From Pirellulaceae bacterium (GTDB lineage Bacteria > Planctomycetota > Planctomycetia > Pirellulales > Pirellulaceae), in NCBI GenBank assembly GCA_022446825.1, contig JAKVBY010000028.1, positions 16,192-53,422 on the forward strand: DNA of 37,231 bases, given 5' to 3'. Below are positions 16,460-25,678 of the stretch, one piece after another. Made by a program: the position numbers and the translations under genes. Each line of letters opens with the position of its first letter. Within the stretch, counting starts at the first letter, position 1. The notes beneath the pieces are model-generated. The model saw only the letters and a list, made by a program, of their open reading frames with translations. It did not search any database and was not told the DNA's origin.

Positions 16460-17737
16460 ATGCTACACACTCCCCTCCAACTGTCCGTTTTTTTGTTTTT
16501 GTCGGTACTCTCTTCCTGTGCATTTGCTCAAGAATGGACGCGTTTTCGTGGTCCTAACGGAACGGGATACAGTGACACAAAAACTATTCCTGTCGAATTT
16601 TCTGAAGCCGATTTTAATTGGAAGGCAGAATTACCGGGCATTGGCCATTCCTGCCCAGTGGTCTGGGGAGAGAAGTTATTCTTGCTGAGTGCCGACCCCA
16701 CCGACGCAACACGCTATGTGCTGTGCGTAAATTCGCGGACAGGAATAATCGAATGGCAGAAAACGTTTCCTTCAGAAACCCATCAATTGCACGCGCGAAG
16801 TAGTTATGCCTCCTGCACGCCAACCGTCGATAAAGATCGCGTCTACGTCGCCTGGTCAGAACCACAACAAATCACCTTCAAGGCTTTCACGCACGAGGGC
16901 CAAGAGGTGTGGAGTAAAGACCTCGGACGTTGGCAAAGTCAACATGGATGGGGCGCATCGCCAATTCGTTACAAAGACCTTGTAATCATCCACAACTCAC
17001 AGCAGGCCAACGGATTAAAAGAAGGGGAAGAGCCGGGTGACAGTTTTATGATGGCTTTTCACGCAGCCACCGGCGAAGAAGTGTGGCAGACTCCTTTAGT
17101 CAGCGTTAACGTCTGTTACTCGGTGCCGTTTATCTATTCGCCACCCAACGGCGGACCTGACGAATTAGTCTGTGTTAGCACGGGGAACGGAATGTTTAGC
17201 CTCAATCCCCTGACCGGTAAACAGAATTGGGGACTGAATGACGGGCTGTTTAAAATGCGGACGGTCGCATCTCCAATCACGGCAGCTGGCCTCATTTTTG
17301 GAAGTACGGGATCCGGAGCTTATTCAGGCAACTATATCGTCGCGGTCAAACCCGGAAAAAATCCGGAACTCGCTTATGAAATTAAAAACAGTGGTAAGTT
17401 CAAAGCACCATATGTTCCTTGCTACCTGGCATACGGCGATCTGATCTTTATGATTTACGACCGCGGTTTTATCAGTTGCTTGGATGCCGTCACGGGCAAA
17501 ATCCATTTCACCGAGCGCACCCAAGCAAACTTCTCGGCTTCCCCAGTGCTGATCGACGACAAAATCTACGCCGTCGATGAAGAAGGGGTCGTATGGGTCT
17601 GGGCCGCAGACAAAAAATATAAGCTATTGGCTAAAAATGAACTCGGGGAAGCAAGCCGCTCGACTCCAGCCGTCTCAGGTGGCCACTTGTTCATACGAAC
17701 TTACTCTCATCTCATTTCCATTGGTGCTGGTTCGTAA
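16460..17737 (+). CDS. Exported PQQ-like beta-propeller protein
   Basis: The 425-residue protein begins with a clear signal peptide (hydrophobic 7-22, then CAFAQ) and the EWTRFRGPNGTG opening typical of the large planctomycete family of PQQ-binding-like (WD-like) repeat proteins. Repeated blade motifs follow, for example PVVWGEKLFLLSADP, CTPTVDKDRVYVAW, ASPIRYKDLVIIHN, ASPITAAGLIFG, SASPVLIDDKIYAV and STPAVSGGHLFIRT. I see no catalytic methanol-dehydrogenase-type signature, so it is more likely a scaffold or binding protein than a PQQ enzyme. The start at 16460 is supported by AAGGA 8 bases upstream; a longer frame from 16328 would bury the signal peptide. The next gene begins 36 bases on. 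Confidence 0.85.
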   Translation: MLHTPLQLSVFLFLSVLSSCAFAQEWTRFRGPNGTGYSDTKTIPVEFSEADFNWKAELPGIGHSCPVVWGEKLFLLSADPTDATRYVLCVNSRTGIIEWQKTFPSETHQLHARSSYASCTPTVDKDRVYVAWSEPQQITFKAFTHEGQEVWSKDLGRWQSQHGWGASPIRYKDLVIIHNSQQANGLKEGEEPGDSFMMAFHAATGEEVWQTPLVSVNVCYSVPFIYSPPNGGPDELVCVSTGNGMFSLNPLTGKQNWGLNDGLFKMRTVASPITAAGLIFGSTGSGAYSGNYIVAVKPGKNPELAYEIKNSGKFKAPYVPCYLAYGDLIFMIYDRGFISCLDAVTGKIHFTERTQANFSASPVLIDDKIYAVDEEGVVWVWAADKKYKLLAKNELGEASRSTPAVSGGHLFIRTYSHLISIGAGS

Positions 17738-17773
17738 TTTGACGCGATCATCCTCACAGCCTCACAATTACTC

Positions 17774-20700
17774 GTGAAAGATCCGACTCGCTGGCAATTC
17801 TGGATCGACGTCGGTGGCACTTTCACGGATTGCCTCGCACGTCAGGAAAACGGTCCTTTACTGCGCCGTAAAGTGTTAAGTTCGGGTGTCATGCTAGGAG
17901 CCGTTGATTCCAGATCTACAGCCCTTCGCATCATCGACCCGACAAAACAAACAGACCCCGACGATTTCTGGAAGGGTTATGAACTCCGGCTCTTTCAATC
18001 ACATGGCGTTTGTGTCGGGCAGTCTGTGATCAAGAGTTTTGATTCCCTCACAGGTACTCTACACCTAGAAAATCGGCTGAATATCGATAGTCGACAATCT
18101 TACACGTATGAACTATCGGCGGGCGAAGAAGCCCCCATTCTCGGCATTCGCCTGCTGCTGGGAGTCAAGTTATCTGAATCACTCCCTAACATTTCGGTAC
18201 GACTGGGGACAACGCGGGGAACCAATGCATTGCTCACACGGTCTGGTGCCGAGACCGCTTTCATCACAACAGCGGGCTTTGGTGATGCATTGCACATTGG
18301 GTATCAAAACCGCCCCAACTTGTTTGAATTGGCCATCAAAAAGCCGGTGCCTTTATTCAGTGATGTCTTAGAGGTCCAAGAGCGCGTCACCGCCAACGGT
18401 GAAATCCTCACAAAGCTTTCACCAGATGCCCTGCGTGCCTCACTCACTCAACTTCGAGCAACCGGTATTCGGTCCTTAGCGGTCTGCCTACTCAATGCAT
18501 ATCGTCATCCCGAACATGAGCTACTCGTGGGACAAATTGCAGGAGAAGTTGGCTTCTCAGAAGTCAGTCTCTCGCATGCGGTCGCCCCGCTGATAAAGAT
18601 CGTTGCTCGAGGTGACACGACGGTTTTAAATGCCTATCTCAATCCCATTTTGCGCCAATATGTCGACAAGATACGACAGTCACTGGGCGAACAAAGTGAT
18701 CTTCGCTTACTCACCTCATCCGGTGGGCTTGTCACCGCAGAACGATTTGTTGGTAAAGATAGTATTTTGTCGGGACCGGCCGGTGGGGTCGTCGGGTTTT
18801 CACGTGTTGCCCAGGCCGCTGGGTTCTCGAAATCCATTGGCTTTGACATGGGAGGAACCAGTACCGATGTGTCCCGTTTTGATGGTCGATACGAACTGCA
18901 GTATGAAACAGAAAAAGCTGGAGTCCGCGTCGTCGCACCAATGCTTTCTATCGAAACCGTCGCAGCCGGCGGGGGCTCCATTTGCCGATTCGATGGAATC
19001 AAATTGATCGTCGGTCCCGAAAGTGCTGGCGCCGATCCAGGTCCAGCCTGTTATGGACGCGGTGGCCCCCTGACCATCACGGACATTAACTTTTACTTAG
19101 GGAAAATTTTGCCTTCGCGATTTCCACTACCGCTTGATTCCAAGGCGGTAACACTGCGTCTCGAAGAAATTTCCGCATCCATCACCGCCACCACCCAACA
19201 AAGTATCAATTTAACGGAACTAGCCGAAGGGTTTCTTCAGATTGCCAACGCAAACATGTCCAAGGCGATTCGTTCTATCTCCATTGCCAAGGGCTACGAC
19301 CCACGCAATTATGCCTTAGTCTCTTTCGGTGGAGCGGCCGCGCAACATGCCTGTGCGGTGGCCAACGAACTGGGAATCCAACAGATCCTCAACCATCCGG
19401 ATGCAGGCCTGCTCAGCGCCTACGGCATTGGCCAAGCCGATGTAATTCGGCACCGAGTCGCAGGAGTTTATCGTGCCTTCTCTCAAGAGACGCTCAATTC
19501 GCTCGAGCAAACGTTTGCAGCATTAACTACGGATGCCACATCAGAAGTCCTTGCAGAAGGCATCCCGGATGAAAAAATTCGCGTATCACGCTCATTGGAC
19601 CTTCGCTACCAAGGTACCGATGTTCCGCTCACCATTACAGAACCAGCTGACAGAAATTACGGCGCGGCATTCGCAGATGAACATCGCCTCCTCTATGGGT
19701 ATACGCACGACGAACGTGGACTGGAAATCGTCGCCCTGCGGGTGGAGATCGTCGGGCAATCCGATGACAATTTGCCGCCATCAAAACGTCAAGTGCGTGT
19801 CGTCGCCTCCCCAGAAAGTCACCATGATGTCACCTTTTCCGGTGCGCTGATAACTTCTCCCGTCTTTCCCCGCGACACGCTTACACCTGGTTGTTATATC
19901 GAAGGCCCGGCCATCATCACAGAGGAAACGTCGACCACCATCATTGATCCTGACTGGACAGCTGAAGTGTTATCTCAGGGTGAGTTGCTTCTCCTGCGAA
20001 AACCGGCATCCGTCAACAGCCGTCGCCCACCAATCCAAGGTTCTTTCAACAACACTTCATCTCAAGAACCGCTGCTCTCTGACCGTCCCACCGCCGACCC
20101 CATCATGCTGGAAATTTTTAACAACCATTTTGCAGCGATTGCAGAGCAAATGGGGATCACTCTACGGAACACCGCCAGTAGCGTGAATGTCAAAGAACGG
20201 CTTGACTTCAGTTGCGCTGTCTTCACATCGGAGGGGGATTTGGTTGCGAACGCACCCCATATTCCCGTTCACTTGGGCGCTATGAGTCAAACGGTAAAGT
20301 GCATCTTGGAGGACAACCCCACAATGAAACCGGGTGACGTCTTTGTAACCAATGACCCCTATCGTGGTGGTTCTCACTTGCCCGACATAACGGTGATCAC
20401 TCCCATCCACGACTCCAACACTTCTCGTTTATTATTCTTTACCGCCAGCCGAGCTCACCACGCCGAAATCGGCGGTGTCACACCAGGATCAATGCCACCG
20501 TTTTCCAAAACACTTGGGGAAGAAGGTGTGCTTATCCGTAACCACAAGCTGGTCGATAAAGGAATTATCCAACTGGAAAACATCCGTCAACTGCTGACAT
20601 CAGGGCGTTTTCCTTCTCGAACTCCTCAGGACAATCTCTCTGACCTGGAAGCACAAATCGCAGCCAATGCTCAAGGTGGCCGCGAACTCCAGCGGCTTGT

Positions 20701-21652
20701 GCGTGCCTATTCGTTGGAAACCGTCGACCTCTACATGCGACAGATTCAAACTGCAGCCGAACATAAATTACGTACGGCGCTGCAGACCCTAGCCGATGGA
20801 AAGTATCCCTTTATCGACTATCTAGATGACGGTTCACCCATTGCTGTGAACATTTCTATTTTCGGCGATGAAGTAAAGATCGACTTCACCGGAACAGGAC
20901 CGGTTCACTCTGGCAATCTCAATGCAAACCGAGCAATCGTGACTGCGGCAGTCATGTACGTTATGCGTTGTCTGGTTGACGACGACATGCCACTCAACCA
21001 GGGCCTCTTGAATCCTGTCGAACTGATCATTCCCCACAGCCTACTCAATCCGCCAGAGTCCAAGGATCCAGAACAATCGGCAGCGGTGGCTGGTGGAAAT
21101 GTCGAAACTTCCCAAAGGGTTGTCGACGTACTCCTGGGCGCACTTGGCTTGGCTGCGGCGAGTCAAGGTACCATGAATAATGTCTTATTCGGCGACGAGA
21201 GCTTTAGTTATTACGAAACGATTTGTGGCGGCGCCGGGGCGACACCGCAGGCTGCGGGAACGGATGCAATTCAGACCCACATGACAAACACGCGTTTGAC
21301 GGATCCCGAGGTAATGGAACAACGGTTTCCCGTGCGCGTGCGTGAATTCAAGATTCGCCGAGGCTCTGGTGGACCGGGAAAGTTTCGCGGGGGAAATGGT
21401 GTGATTCGCTCGATCGAGTTTCTCAAAAAACTCGATGTGTCGATCGTATCACAACGGCGACAGGCTCATGCACCCTATGGCATCTTGGGAGGTAGTGCGG
21501 GTAAGCAGGGAGCAAATTTGATCGTGCGCAAAAACGGAACTATCGACAATCTGGCTGGCTGCAGCTCTTTTTCGGCAAATCAAGGCGATACCTTAGTTAT
21601 TAAGACGCCCGGAGGTGGTGGAGCAGGGGATCCCCTGTCGCACGATTCATAA
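17774..21652 (+). CDS. Fused HyuA-HyuB hydantoinase / 5-oxoprolinase family protein
   Basis: This 1292-residue protein joins an ATP-dependent HyuA-type half (about 1-735) to a HyuB-type half (about 775-1292), the same order and near the same length as eukaryotic 5-oxoprolinase. Landmarks of the first half are WIDVGGTFTDC (9-19), LGTTRGTNALL, SGPAGGVVGFSR, the actin-like GFDMGGTSTDVSRFDG, TVAAGGGSICRFDG and GADPGPACYGRGG. The second half begins DPIMLEIFNNHF (775) and has HIPVHLGAMSQTV, DPYRGGSHLPDIT, FTASRAHHAEIGG and the C-terminal GGGGAGDP. Family members hydrolyse cyclic amides such as 5-oxoproline or hydantoins at the cost of ATP; the exact substrate cannot be read. The GTG start at 17774 lies just upstream of the first conserved strand and lacks a good ribosome site. 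It probably shares a transcript with the propeller gene. Confidence 0.92.
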   Translation: MKDPTRWQFWIDVGGTFTDCLARQENGPLLRRKVLSSGVMLGAVDSRSTALRIIDPTKQTDPDDFWKGYELRLFQSHGVCVGQSVIKSFDSLTGTLHLENRLNIDSRQSYTYELSAGEEAPILGIRLLLGVKLSESLPNISVRLGTTRGTNALLTRSGAETAFITTAGFGDALHIGYQNRPNLFELAIKKPVPLFSDVLEVQERVTANGEILTKLSPDALRASLTQLRATGIRSLAVCLLNAYRHPEHELLVGQIAGEVGFSEVSLSHAVAPLIKIVARGDTTVLNAYLNPILRQYVDKIRQSLGEQSDLRLLTSSGGLVTAERFVGKDSILSGPAGGVVGFSRVAQAAGFSKSIGFDMGGTSTDVSRFDGRYELQYETEKAGVRVVAPMLSIETVAAGGGSICRFDGIKLIVGPESAGADPGPACYGRGGPLTITDINFYLGKILPSRFPLPLDSKAVTLRLEEISASITATTQQSINLTELAEGFLQIANANMSKAIRSISIAKGYDPRNYALVSFGGAAAQHACAVANELGIQQILNHPDAGLLSAYGIGQADVIRHRVAGVYRAFSQETLNSLEQTFAALTTDATSEVLAEGIPDEKIRVSRSLDLRYQGTDVPLTITEPADRNYGAAFADEHRLLYGYTHDERGLEIVALRVEIVGQSDDNLPPSKRQVRVVASPESHHDVTFSGALITSPVFPRDTLTPGCYIEGPAIITEETSTTIIDPDWTAEVLSQGELLLLRKPASVNSRRPPIQGSFNNTSSQEPLLSDRPTADPIMLEIFNNHFAAIAEQMGITLRNTASSVNVKERLDFSCAVFTSEGDLVANAPHIPVHLGAMSQTVKCILEDNPTMKPGDVFVTNDPYRGGSHLPDITVITPIHDSNTSRLLFFTASRAHHAEIGGVTPGSMPPFSKTLGEEGVLIRNHKLVDKGIIQLENIRQLLTSGRFPSRTPQDNLSDLEAQIAANAQGGRELQRLVRAYSLETVDLYMRQIQTAAEHKLRTALQTLADGKYPFIDYLDDGSPIAVNISIFGDEVKIDFTGTGPVHSGNLNANRAIVTAAVMYVMRCLVDDDMPLNQGLLNPVELIIPHSLLNPPESKDPEQSAAVAGGNVETSQRVVDVLLGALGLAAASQGTMNNVLFGDESFSYYETICGGAGATPQAAGTDAIQTHMTNTRLTDPEVMEQRFPVRVREFKIRRGSGGPGKFRGGNGVIRSIEFLKKLDVSIVSQRRQAHAPYGILGGSAGKQGANLIVRKNGTIDNLAGCSSFSANQGDTLVIKTPGGGGAGDPLSHDS

Positions 21653-21672
21653 AGGCCAAGCTGCAAAAAACT

Positions 21673-22944
21673 CTATTCTTTTCCCGCAATGGCTGCCGCC
21701 TGCTCTCCGGTAGAATGGTTGCCGTCAGAGAAATCACTGCCGCGCTGCGCGGCAATCCGCAACAACAAAAAGCCAATAGCCAGCATGCCGATCCCGGCAA
21801 ACATCGGCCAAAGAACGTTCCCAAAAAACAAGGGAATGCCCACCAACGGACCTACAATCCGAGCCAGAGAACTGATGCTTTGAGCCAGGCCCAGGACGAC
21901 ACCTTGCTGGGCTGGGTCACTTCGCCGGGATATCAGTGCATTCAACGACGGTGTGATAAAGGCAAACCCCGCGACACACACGGCCAAGGCAATGAGCAAA
22001 ATTGCAAACGATCCTTGAATTTGCGAGAGCGACAGCAACAACAGACCAAGGATCATAATAAAGACTCCACTCCCCGCGAGAGCGATTTCCGACATTCGCT
22101 TCGACAGCTGACGAACGATGCCGCCTTGAATTAATGCCAACATGAATCCGATATAGGCAAAACAGAACAAGACTTCGCGCAAATCGAGAGCAAATCCATC
22201 TTCCGTTTTTAGCAATAGTGAAAGCACGGACTCAAAACTACCAAAGGCCACAACGCATACGAACGATGTCAAAAGCAAAAGGCCGATCGAGGGAATCGCC
22301 AAGGCACTGGCGGAAGATCGATAGAGCATCCATGAACGAAGCTGGGGGACCTTTTTTTCGGTCAACGATTCTGGCAAAACAAAAATTGCGCTCAGCAAGG
22401 CAAGCGCAGAAAGACCAGAGGCTGCATATCCTGGCAATGGACTCAATTCTCCCGGAGGTCCTAATAAGGCGAGGGCACCAAAAAGTGGCCCAAATGTGAA
22501 TCCAAGTCCGAACGCGGCGCCAATCAAAGCCATCCCTTTGGTGCGATTTTCGAGCGTGGTGACATCTGCGATGTAGGCATGCGCCGTCGAGATAGTGGCA
22601 CCGGCAATGCCCGCACCAATGCGTGAAACAAACAGAAGTAAGAGGCTGGTTTGAATCGTCGCCAGGGCAAATAGTCCATAGAAAATAACCGAACCCAAGA
22701 GACCCACAATCAAAATTGGCCGACGCCCTACACGGTCAGAAAGTCGTCCCCAAAATGGAGCAAAAATAAACTGCATAATGGAGTAGCTGCTCATGAGCAG
22801 CGCAATCGTCCAACCTGCACTGTCAGTCGCAAAAGTAGTCGCGTAAATCGGTAACAGAGGTAAGACAATACCGAAACCAAGTAAGTCAATAAAAACCGTC
22901 AAAAAGACGACAAACAACGATCCTTGACGTGGTGAATCTGTCAT
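21673..22944 (-). CDS. MFS transporter, TetA-like drug-exporter group
   Basis: The 423-residue protein has about 12 membrane segments. The first helix reads VFLTVFIDLLGFGIVLPLLP, as in the TetA/Bcr-type drug:proton antiporters. The loop after helix 2 carries MFS motif A (GRLSDRVGRRP), and helix 5 carries a GLGFTFGPLFGA motif C-like run. Substrate is unknown; export of a small hydrophobic compound is the family norm. I prefer the ATG at 22944 over the TTG at 22953, which would add only three residues. The gene converges with the hydantoinase-type gene (20-base gap, no terminator seen) and diverges from the PaaK-like operon. A hairpin lies directly before the start. Confidence 0.9.
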   Translation of the reverse strand: MTDSPRQGSLFVVFLTVFIDLLGFGIVLPLLPIYATTFATDSAGWTIALLMSSYSIMQFIFAPFWGRLSDRVGRRPILIVGLLGSVIFYGLFALATIQTSLLLLFVSRIGAGIAGATISTAHAYIADVTTLENRTKGMALIGAAFGLGFTFGPLFGALALLGPPGELSPLPGYAASGLSALALLSAIFVLPESLTEKKVPQLRSWMLYRSSASALAIPSIGLLLLTSFVCVVAFGSFESVLSLLLKTEDGFALDLREVLFCFAYIGFMLALIQGGIVRQLSKRMSEIALAGSGVFIMILGLLLLSLSQIQGSFAILLIALAVCVAGFAFITPSLNALISRRSDPAQQGVVLGLAQSISSLARIVGPLVGIPLFFGNVLWPMFAGIGMLAIGFLLLRIAAQRGSDFSDGNHSTGEQAAAIAGKE

Positions 22945-22955
22945 GAAATGCAAAT

Positions 22956-22968
22956 CGCCTGAGAGGCG
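22956..22968 (-). promoter_or_regulatory. Short 5' hairpin before the MFS start
   Basis: On the minus strand CGCCT-CTC-AGGCG forms a perfect 5-bp stem with a 3-base loop, ending 11 bases before the ATG at 22944. AGGCG is also the only purine-rich candidate ribosome site, so the hairpin may limit translation. Read on the plus strand it is followed by TTTT, but no plus-strand gene ends here. Confidence 0.35.
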
Positions 22969-22979
22969 TTTTCAGTGGG

Positions 22980-23008
22980 AGAATAGGGTCTGCGATTGCC
23001 TGGCACAA
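22980..23008 (-). promoter_or_regulatory. Possible promoter of the MFS gene
   Basis: TTGTGC (23003-23008) and TATTCT (22980-22985) are 17 bases apart on the minus strand, giving a leader of about 30 bases that contains the short hairpin. The hexamers match only three and four of six positions. If correct, the CRP-type palindrome is centred about 72 bases upstream of the start site. Confidence 0.3.
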
Positions 23009-23026
23009 TGAACCTGGCACAATGAA
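22999..23026. repeat. Tandem 14-bp direct repeat
   Basis: CCTGGCACAATGAA occurs twice without a gap or mismatch (22999-23012 and 23013-23026). It overlaps the putative -35 region of the MFS gene and lies next to the CRP-type palindrome. It may be a duplicated regulator half-site or recent slippage. Confidence 0.8.
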
Positions 23027-23037
23027 AATGGTTGGAC

Positions 23038-23053
23038 TGTGACCCGAGTCACA
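23038..23053. promoter_or_regulatory. Perfect CRP/FNR-type operator palindrome
   Basis: TGTGACCCGAGTCACA contains TGTGA-N6-TCACA, the exact E. coli CRP core spacing, and is symmetric over 6-bp arms. It lies in the 214-base spacer between the divergent MFS gene and the PaaK-like operon. A CRP/FNR-family regulator of the host is the likely reader; its identity and effector cannot be inferred. Confidence 0.6.
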
Positions 23054-23158
23054 CTACCGAAGATAAACGGGAATGGCATTAGTCGCAATGTCGCCATCAG
23101 AAGTGAGCGAACCTAACAACCCCTAACGATCGGTTTCAAACAGCGGTATCATGCGTTC

Positions 23159-24427
23159 ATGCCAACGTCCTCTGCCCAGCGTCGTCAGTTCGAACAAATG
23201 CCACGCACGGCACTTGCGCGCTATCAATTGGATCGTTTAAACGAACTGATCGAGAAAATTTGGCAGAAAAACAAATTTTATACCGAGAAGTTGTCCCACG
23301 TCACCTTTCCACTCGCATCTATCGAACAACTCGTCGGGTTGCCGTTTACCTTCAAGGAAGAGTTAGTCGCAGCGGCCAGCGAAGGTCGACCGGGCAATCT
23401 GACGTATCCCATTGAACGTTACACGCGGTTTCATCGGACGTCTGGGACACAAGGACGCCCCCTGGTCATCCTGGACACGTGCGAAGATTGGAAATGGTGG
23501 ATTTCCACTTGGCAATACGTTCTCGATGCCGCGAATCTCGGTGACCAGGACCGTGGGTTCATGGCGTTTTCCTTTGGACCCTTCATTGGATTCTGGAGTG
23601 CTTTCGATGCAGCCGCCGCACGTGGAATCATTGTCATTCCAAGTGGCGGCATGAGTAGCCTTCAGAGGCTCGACTTCATGCGGGCGACAAAATCCAATGT
23701 GCTATTTTGCACACCAACATACGCCCTGCATCTCATGGAAGTAGCTGCAGAGCACAACCTGGACGTGGCCTCACTCGAAATTCGCAAAATCATCGTGGCT
23801 GGAGAACCCGGCGGTAGCGTACCGGCTATCCGAGAACGGATTGAGAGTGCCTGGCAGGCCACGCTGATTGACCACTCCGGAGCTTCCGAAGTAGGTCCAT
23901 GGGGCTATGCCGATGAAAAACGCCAAGGGTTGAAGGTAGTGGAATCAGAATTTATTGCTGAATTTCTCTCCGTAGAAACAGGACTGCCTGCCACGGAGGG
24001 TGAGTTATCAGAACTGGTCATCACGACTTTGGGGCGAACGGGGTGCCCCGTAATCCGATACCGCACGGGAGATCTCGTTCGTCCGCGCTGGAATTCATCA
24101 GAAACCAATCGTTTTGTACTCCTAGAAGGGGGCGTCCTGGGAAGGTCTGACGACATGATGATCATTCGTGGCGTCAACATTTTCCCCAGTTCCTTGGAAC
24201 AGATTCTACGTAGCTTTCCTGAAATTGTGGAATTTCGCATTACCGCATTCAAATCGGGTGAGATGGATGTCCTTTCCGTCGAAATTGAGGATCGCCTCGA
24301 ACAGCCACAACGTGTTGTGGAAGAATTCCAAATTCGGCTGGGACTCAACGTCACAGTTGAAAACGTACCTCTCGGATCGCTGCCAAGATATGAAGCCAAA
24401 GGAAAGAGGTTCGTAGACAAGCGATGA
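23159..24427 (+). CDS. PaaK-like AMP-dependent acyl-adenylating enzyme
   Basis: The 422-residue protein belongs to the phenylacetate-CoA ligase branch of the ANL adenylating superfamily. It has the phosphate loop TSGTQGRP (94-101), a DHSGASEVGPWGY block (238-250), YRTGD (301-305) and the hinge region GRSDDMMIIRGVNIFPSSLE (328-347). A C-terminal lysine-bearing segment YEAKGKRF (411-418) carries the expected adenylation lysine. Known relatives activate aryl or other carboxylic acids to acyl-AMP and then acyl-CoA. The substrate here is unknown, and the enzyme may hand the acyl group to something other than CoA. The start is the ATG at 23159 without a strong ribosome site. Its stop overlaps the next start (ATGA). 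Confidence 0.88.
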   Translation: MPTSSAQRRQFEQMPRTALARYQLDRLNELIEKIWQKNKFYTEKLSHVTFPLASIEQLVGLPFTFKEELVAAASEGRPGNLTYPIERYTRFHRTSGTQGRPLVILDTCEDWKWWISTWQYVLDAANLGDQDRGFMAFSFGPFIGFWSAFDAAAARGIIVIPSGGMSSLQRLDFMRATKSNVLFCTPTYALHLMEVAAEHNLDVASLEIRKIIVAGEPGGSVPAIRERIESAWQATLIDHSGASEVGPWGYADEKRQGLKVVESEFIAEFLSVETGLPATEGELSELVITTLGRTGCPVIRYRTGDLVRPRWNSSETNRFVLLEGGVLGRSDDMMIIRGVNIFPSSLEQILRSFPEIVEFRITAFKSGEMDVLSVEIEDRLEQPQRVVEEFQIRLGLNVTVENVPLGSLPRYEAKGKRFVDKR

Positions 24428-25674
24428 CTAACGCCACATTTTTCTCCCAACAACGCCCACAGTTTCCTGCTCTGTCGCGAGAATTTAGCGGCCACCCAGC
24501 AGTCTTCTTCGACGGCCCTGCCGGCACGCAAGTACCACAACGAGTGATCGACGCAGTCAGCAATTACTTTGCCACGATGAATGCGAACCATGAAGGCCTG
24601 TTTCCCACCAGTCTCGAAACGGACGCGATGCTCGATGAGGCCCACCGCGCATGCGCCGCTTTTGTTGGCAGCGATGATCCCGAAACGATCGTTTTCGGGG
24701 CAAACATGACTTCCCTTACCTTCGCACTGTCTCGCTCCTTGGCGCGCGAATGGCAACCGCAAGATGAGGTCATCGTGACACGTTTGGATCACGACGCCAA
24801 CGTGAGTCCCTGGGTCATGGCGGCAGCGGACGTAGGTGCCAAGGTTCATTTTGTGGATCTCCACAAAACAGACTGCACGCTTGATTTAGAGGATTTTCGA
24901 GCGAAACTTTCGCCAAGAACCAAACTTGTGGCCGTTGGCTGCGCCTCGAACTCCGTGGGAACCATTAATCCGGTCCATAATCTTTGTCGTTGGTCACGAG
25001 AAGTCGGCGCCCTGACCTTCCTCGATGCCGTTCACTTTGCGCCCCATCGGCTGATCGACGTGGCCCAATTCGGCTGCGATTTCCTCGCCTGCTCTGCCTA
25101 TAAATTCTTCGGACCACACATCGGTATCCTCTGGGGACGCCGTGAACTTCTCGATCGATTAACCGCTTATAAAGTTCGCCCCGCCAGTGATGCTTTACCA
25201 GACAAATGGATGTCCGGAACGCAAAATCACGAATGTCTGGCGGGCGTCATCGCAGCAATTGACTATTTAGCGGATGTGGGACGCGCCTTGGTTCCAGGTC
25301 AGACTGATCGTCGCCCGGCGTTGGCAGCCGCGTTTGAGGCGATTGAAACCTATGAGCAGTCTTTATTACAACCCTTAATTGAGGGAATTCAAAGCCTCGA
25401 GGGTTTCACCATTTGGGGAATTACGGACCCCGCACAATTTGCGCAGCGGGCTCCTACCATTTCAATCACCCACCGTGATTTGCCTGCAGCAACGATCGCC
25501 GAACGGTTGGGTGCCCGAGGAATTTTTGTCTGGCACGGAAACTATTATGCCTTAGAGTTGTCCGAGGCGTTGGAACAGGAACCCGAGGGGATGGTTCGCA
25601 TTGGTTTGATCCATTACAACACTCGAGAAGAAGTCGATCGCCTCATCCAGGAACTACGGAATATCACTGAATAA
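24424..25674 (+). CDS. Cysteine-desulfurase-like class V aminotransferase
   Basis: This 416-residue PLP enzyme has the class V fold landmarks FFDGPAGTQVP (28-38), FGANMTSLTFALSRSL (91-106), the cofactor-contact Asp in FLDAVHFAPH (199-208) and the Schiff-base lysine in ACSAYKFFGPHIGI (Lys227). It resembles the cysteine-desulfurase-like subgroup that is separate from IscS, NifS and SufS. I see no IscS-type mobile Cys loop, so sulfur transfer is not assured; a lyase or aminotransferase role is equally open. The 4-base overlap with the PaaK-like gene implies translational coupling, and the DUF971 gene begins 4 bases after the stop. The three products probably act together. Confidence 0.88.
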   Translation: MTNATFFSQQRPQFPALSREFSGHPAVFFDGPAGTQVPQRVIDAVSNYFATMNANHEGLFPTSLETDAMLDEAHRACAAFVGSDDPETIVFGANMTSLTFALSRSLAREWQPQDEVIVTRLDHDANVSPWVMAAADVGAKVHFVDLHKTDCTLDLEDFRAKLSPRTKLVAVGCASNSVGTINPVHNLCRWSREVGALTFLDAVHFAPHRLIDVAQFGCDFLACSAYKFFGPHIGILWGRRELLDRLTAYKVRPASDALPDKWMSGTQNHECLAGVIAAIDYLADVGRALVPGQTDRRPALAAAFEAIETYEQSLLQPLIEGIQSLEGFTIWGITDPAQFAQRAPTISITHRDLPAATIAERLGARGIFVWHGNYYALELSEALEQEPEGMVRIGLIHYNTREEVDRLIQELRNITE

Positions 25675-25678
25675 TGCC

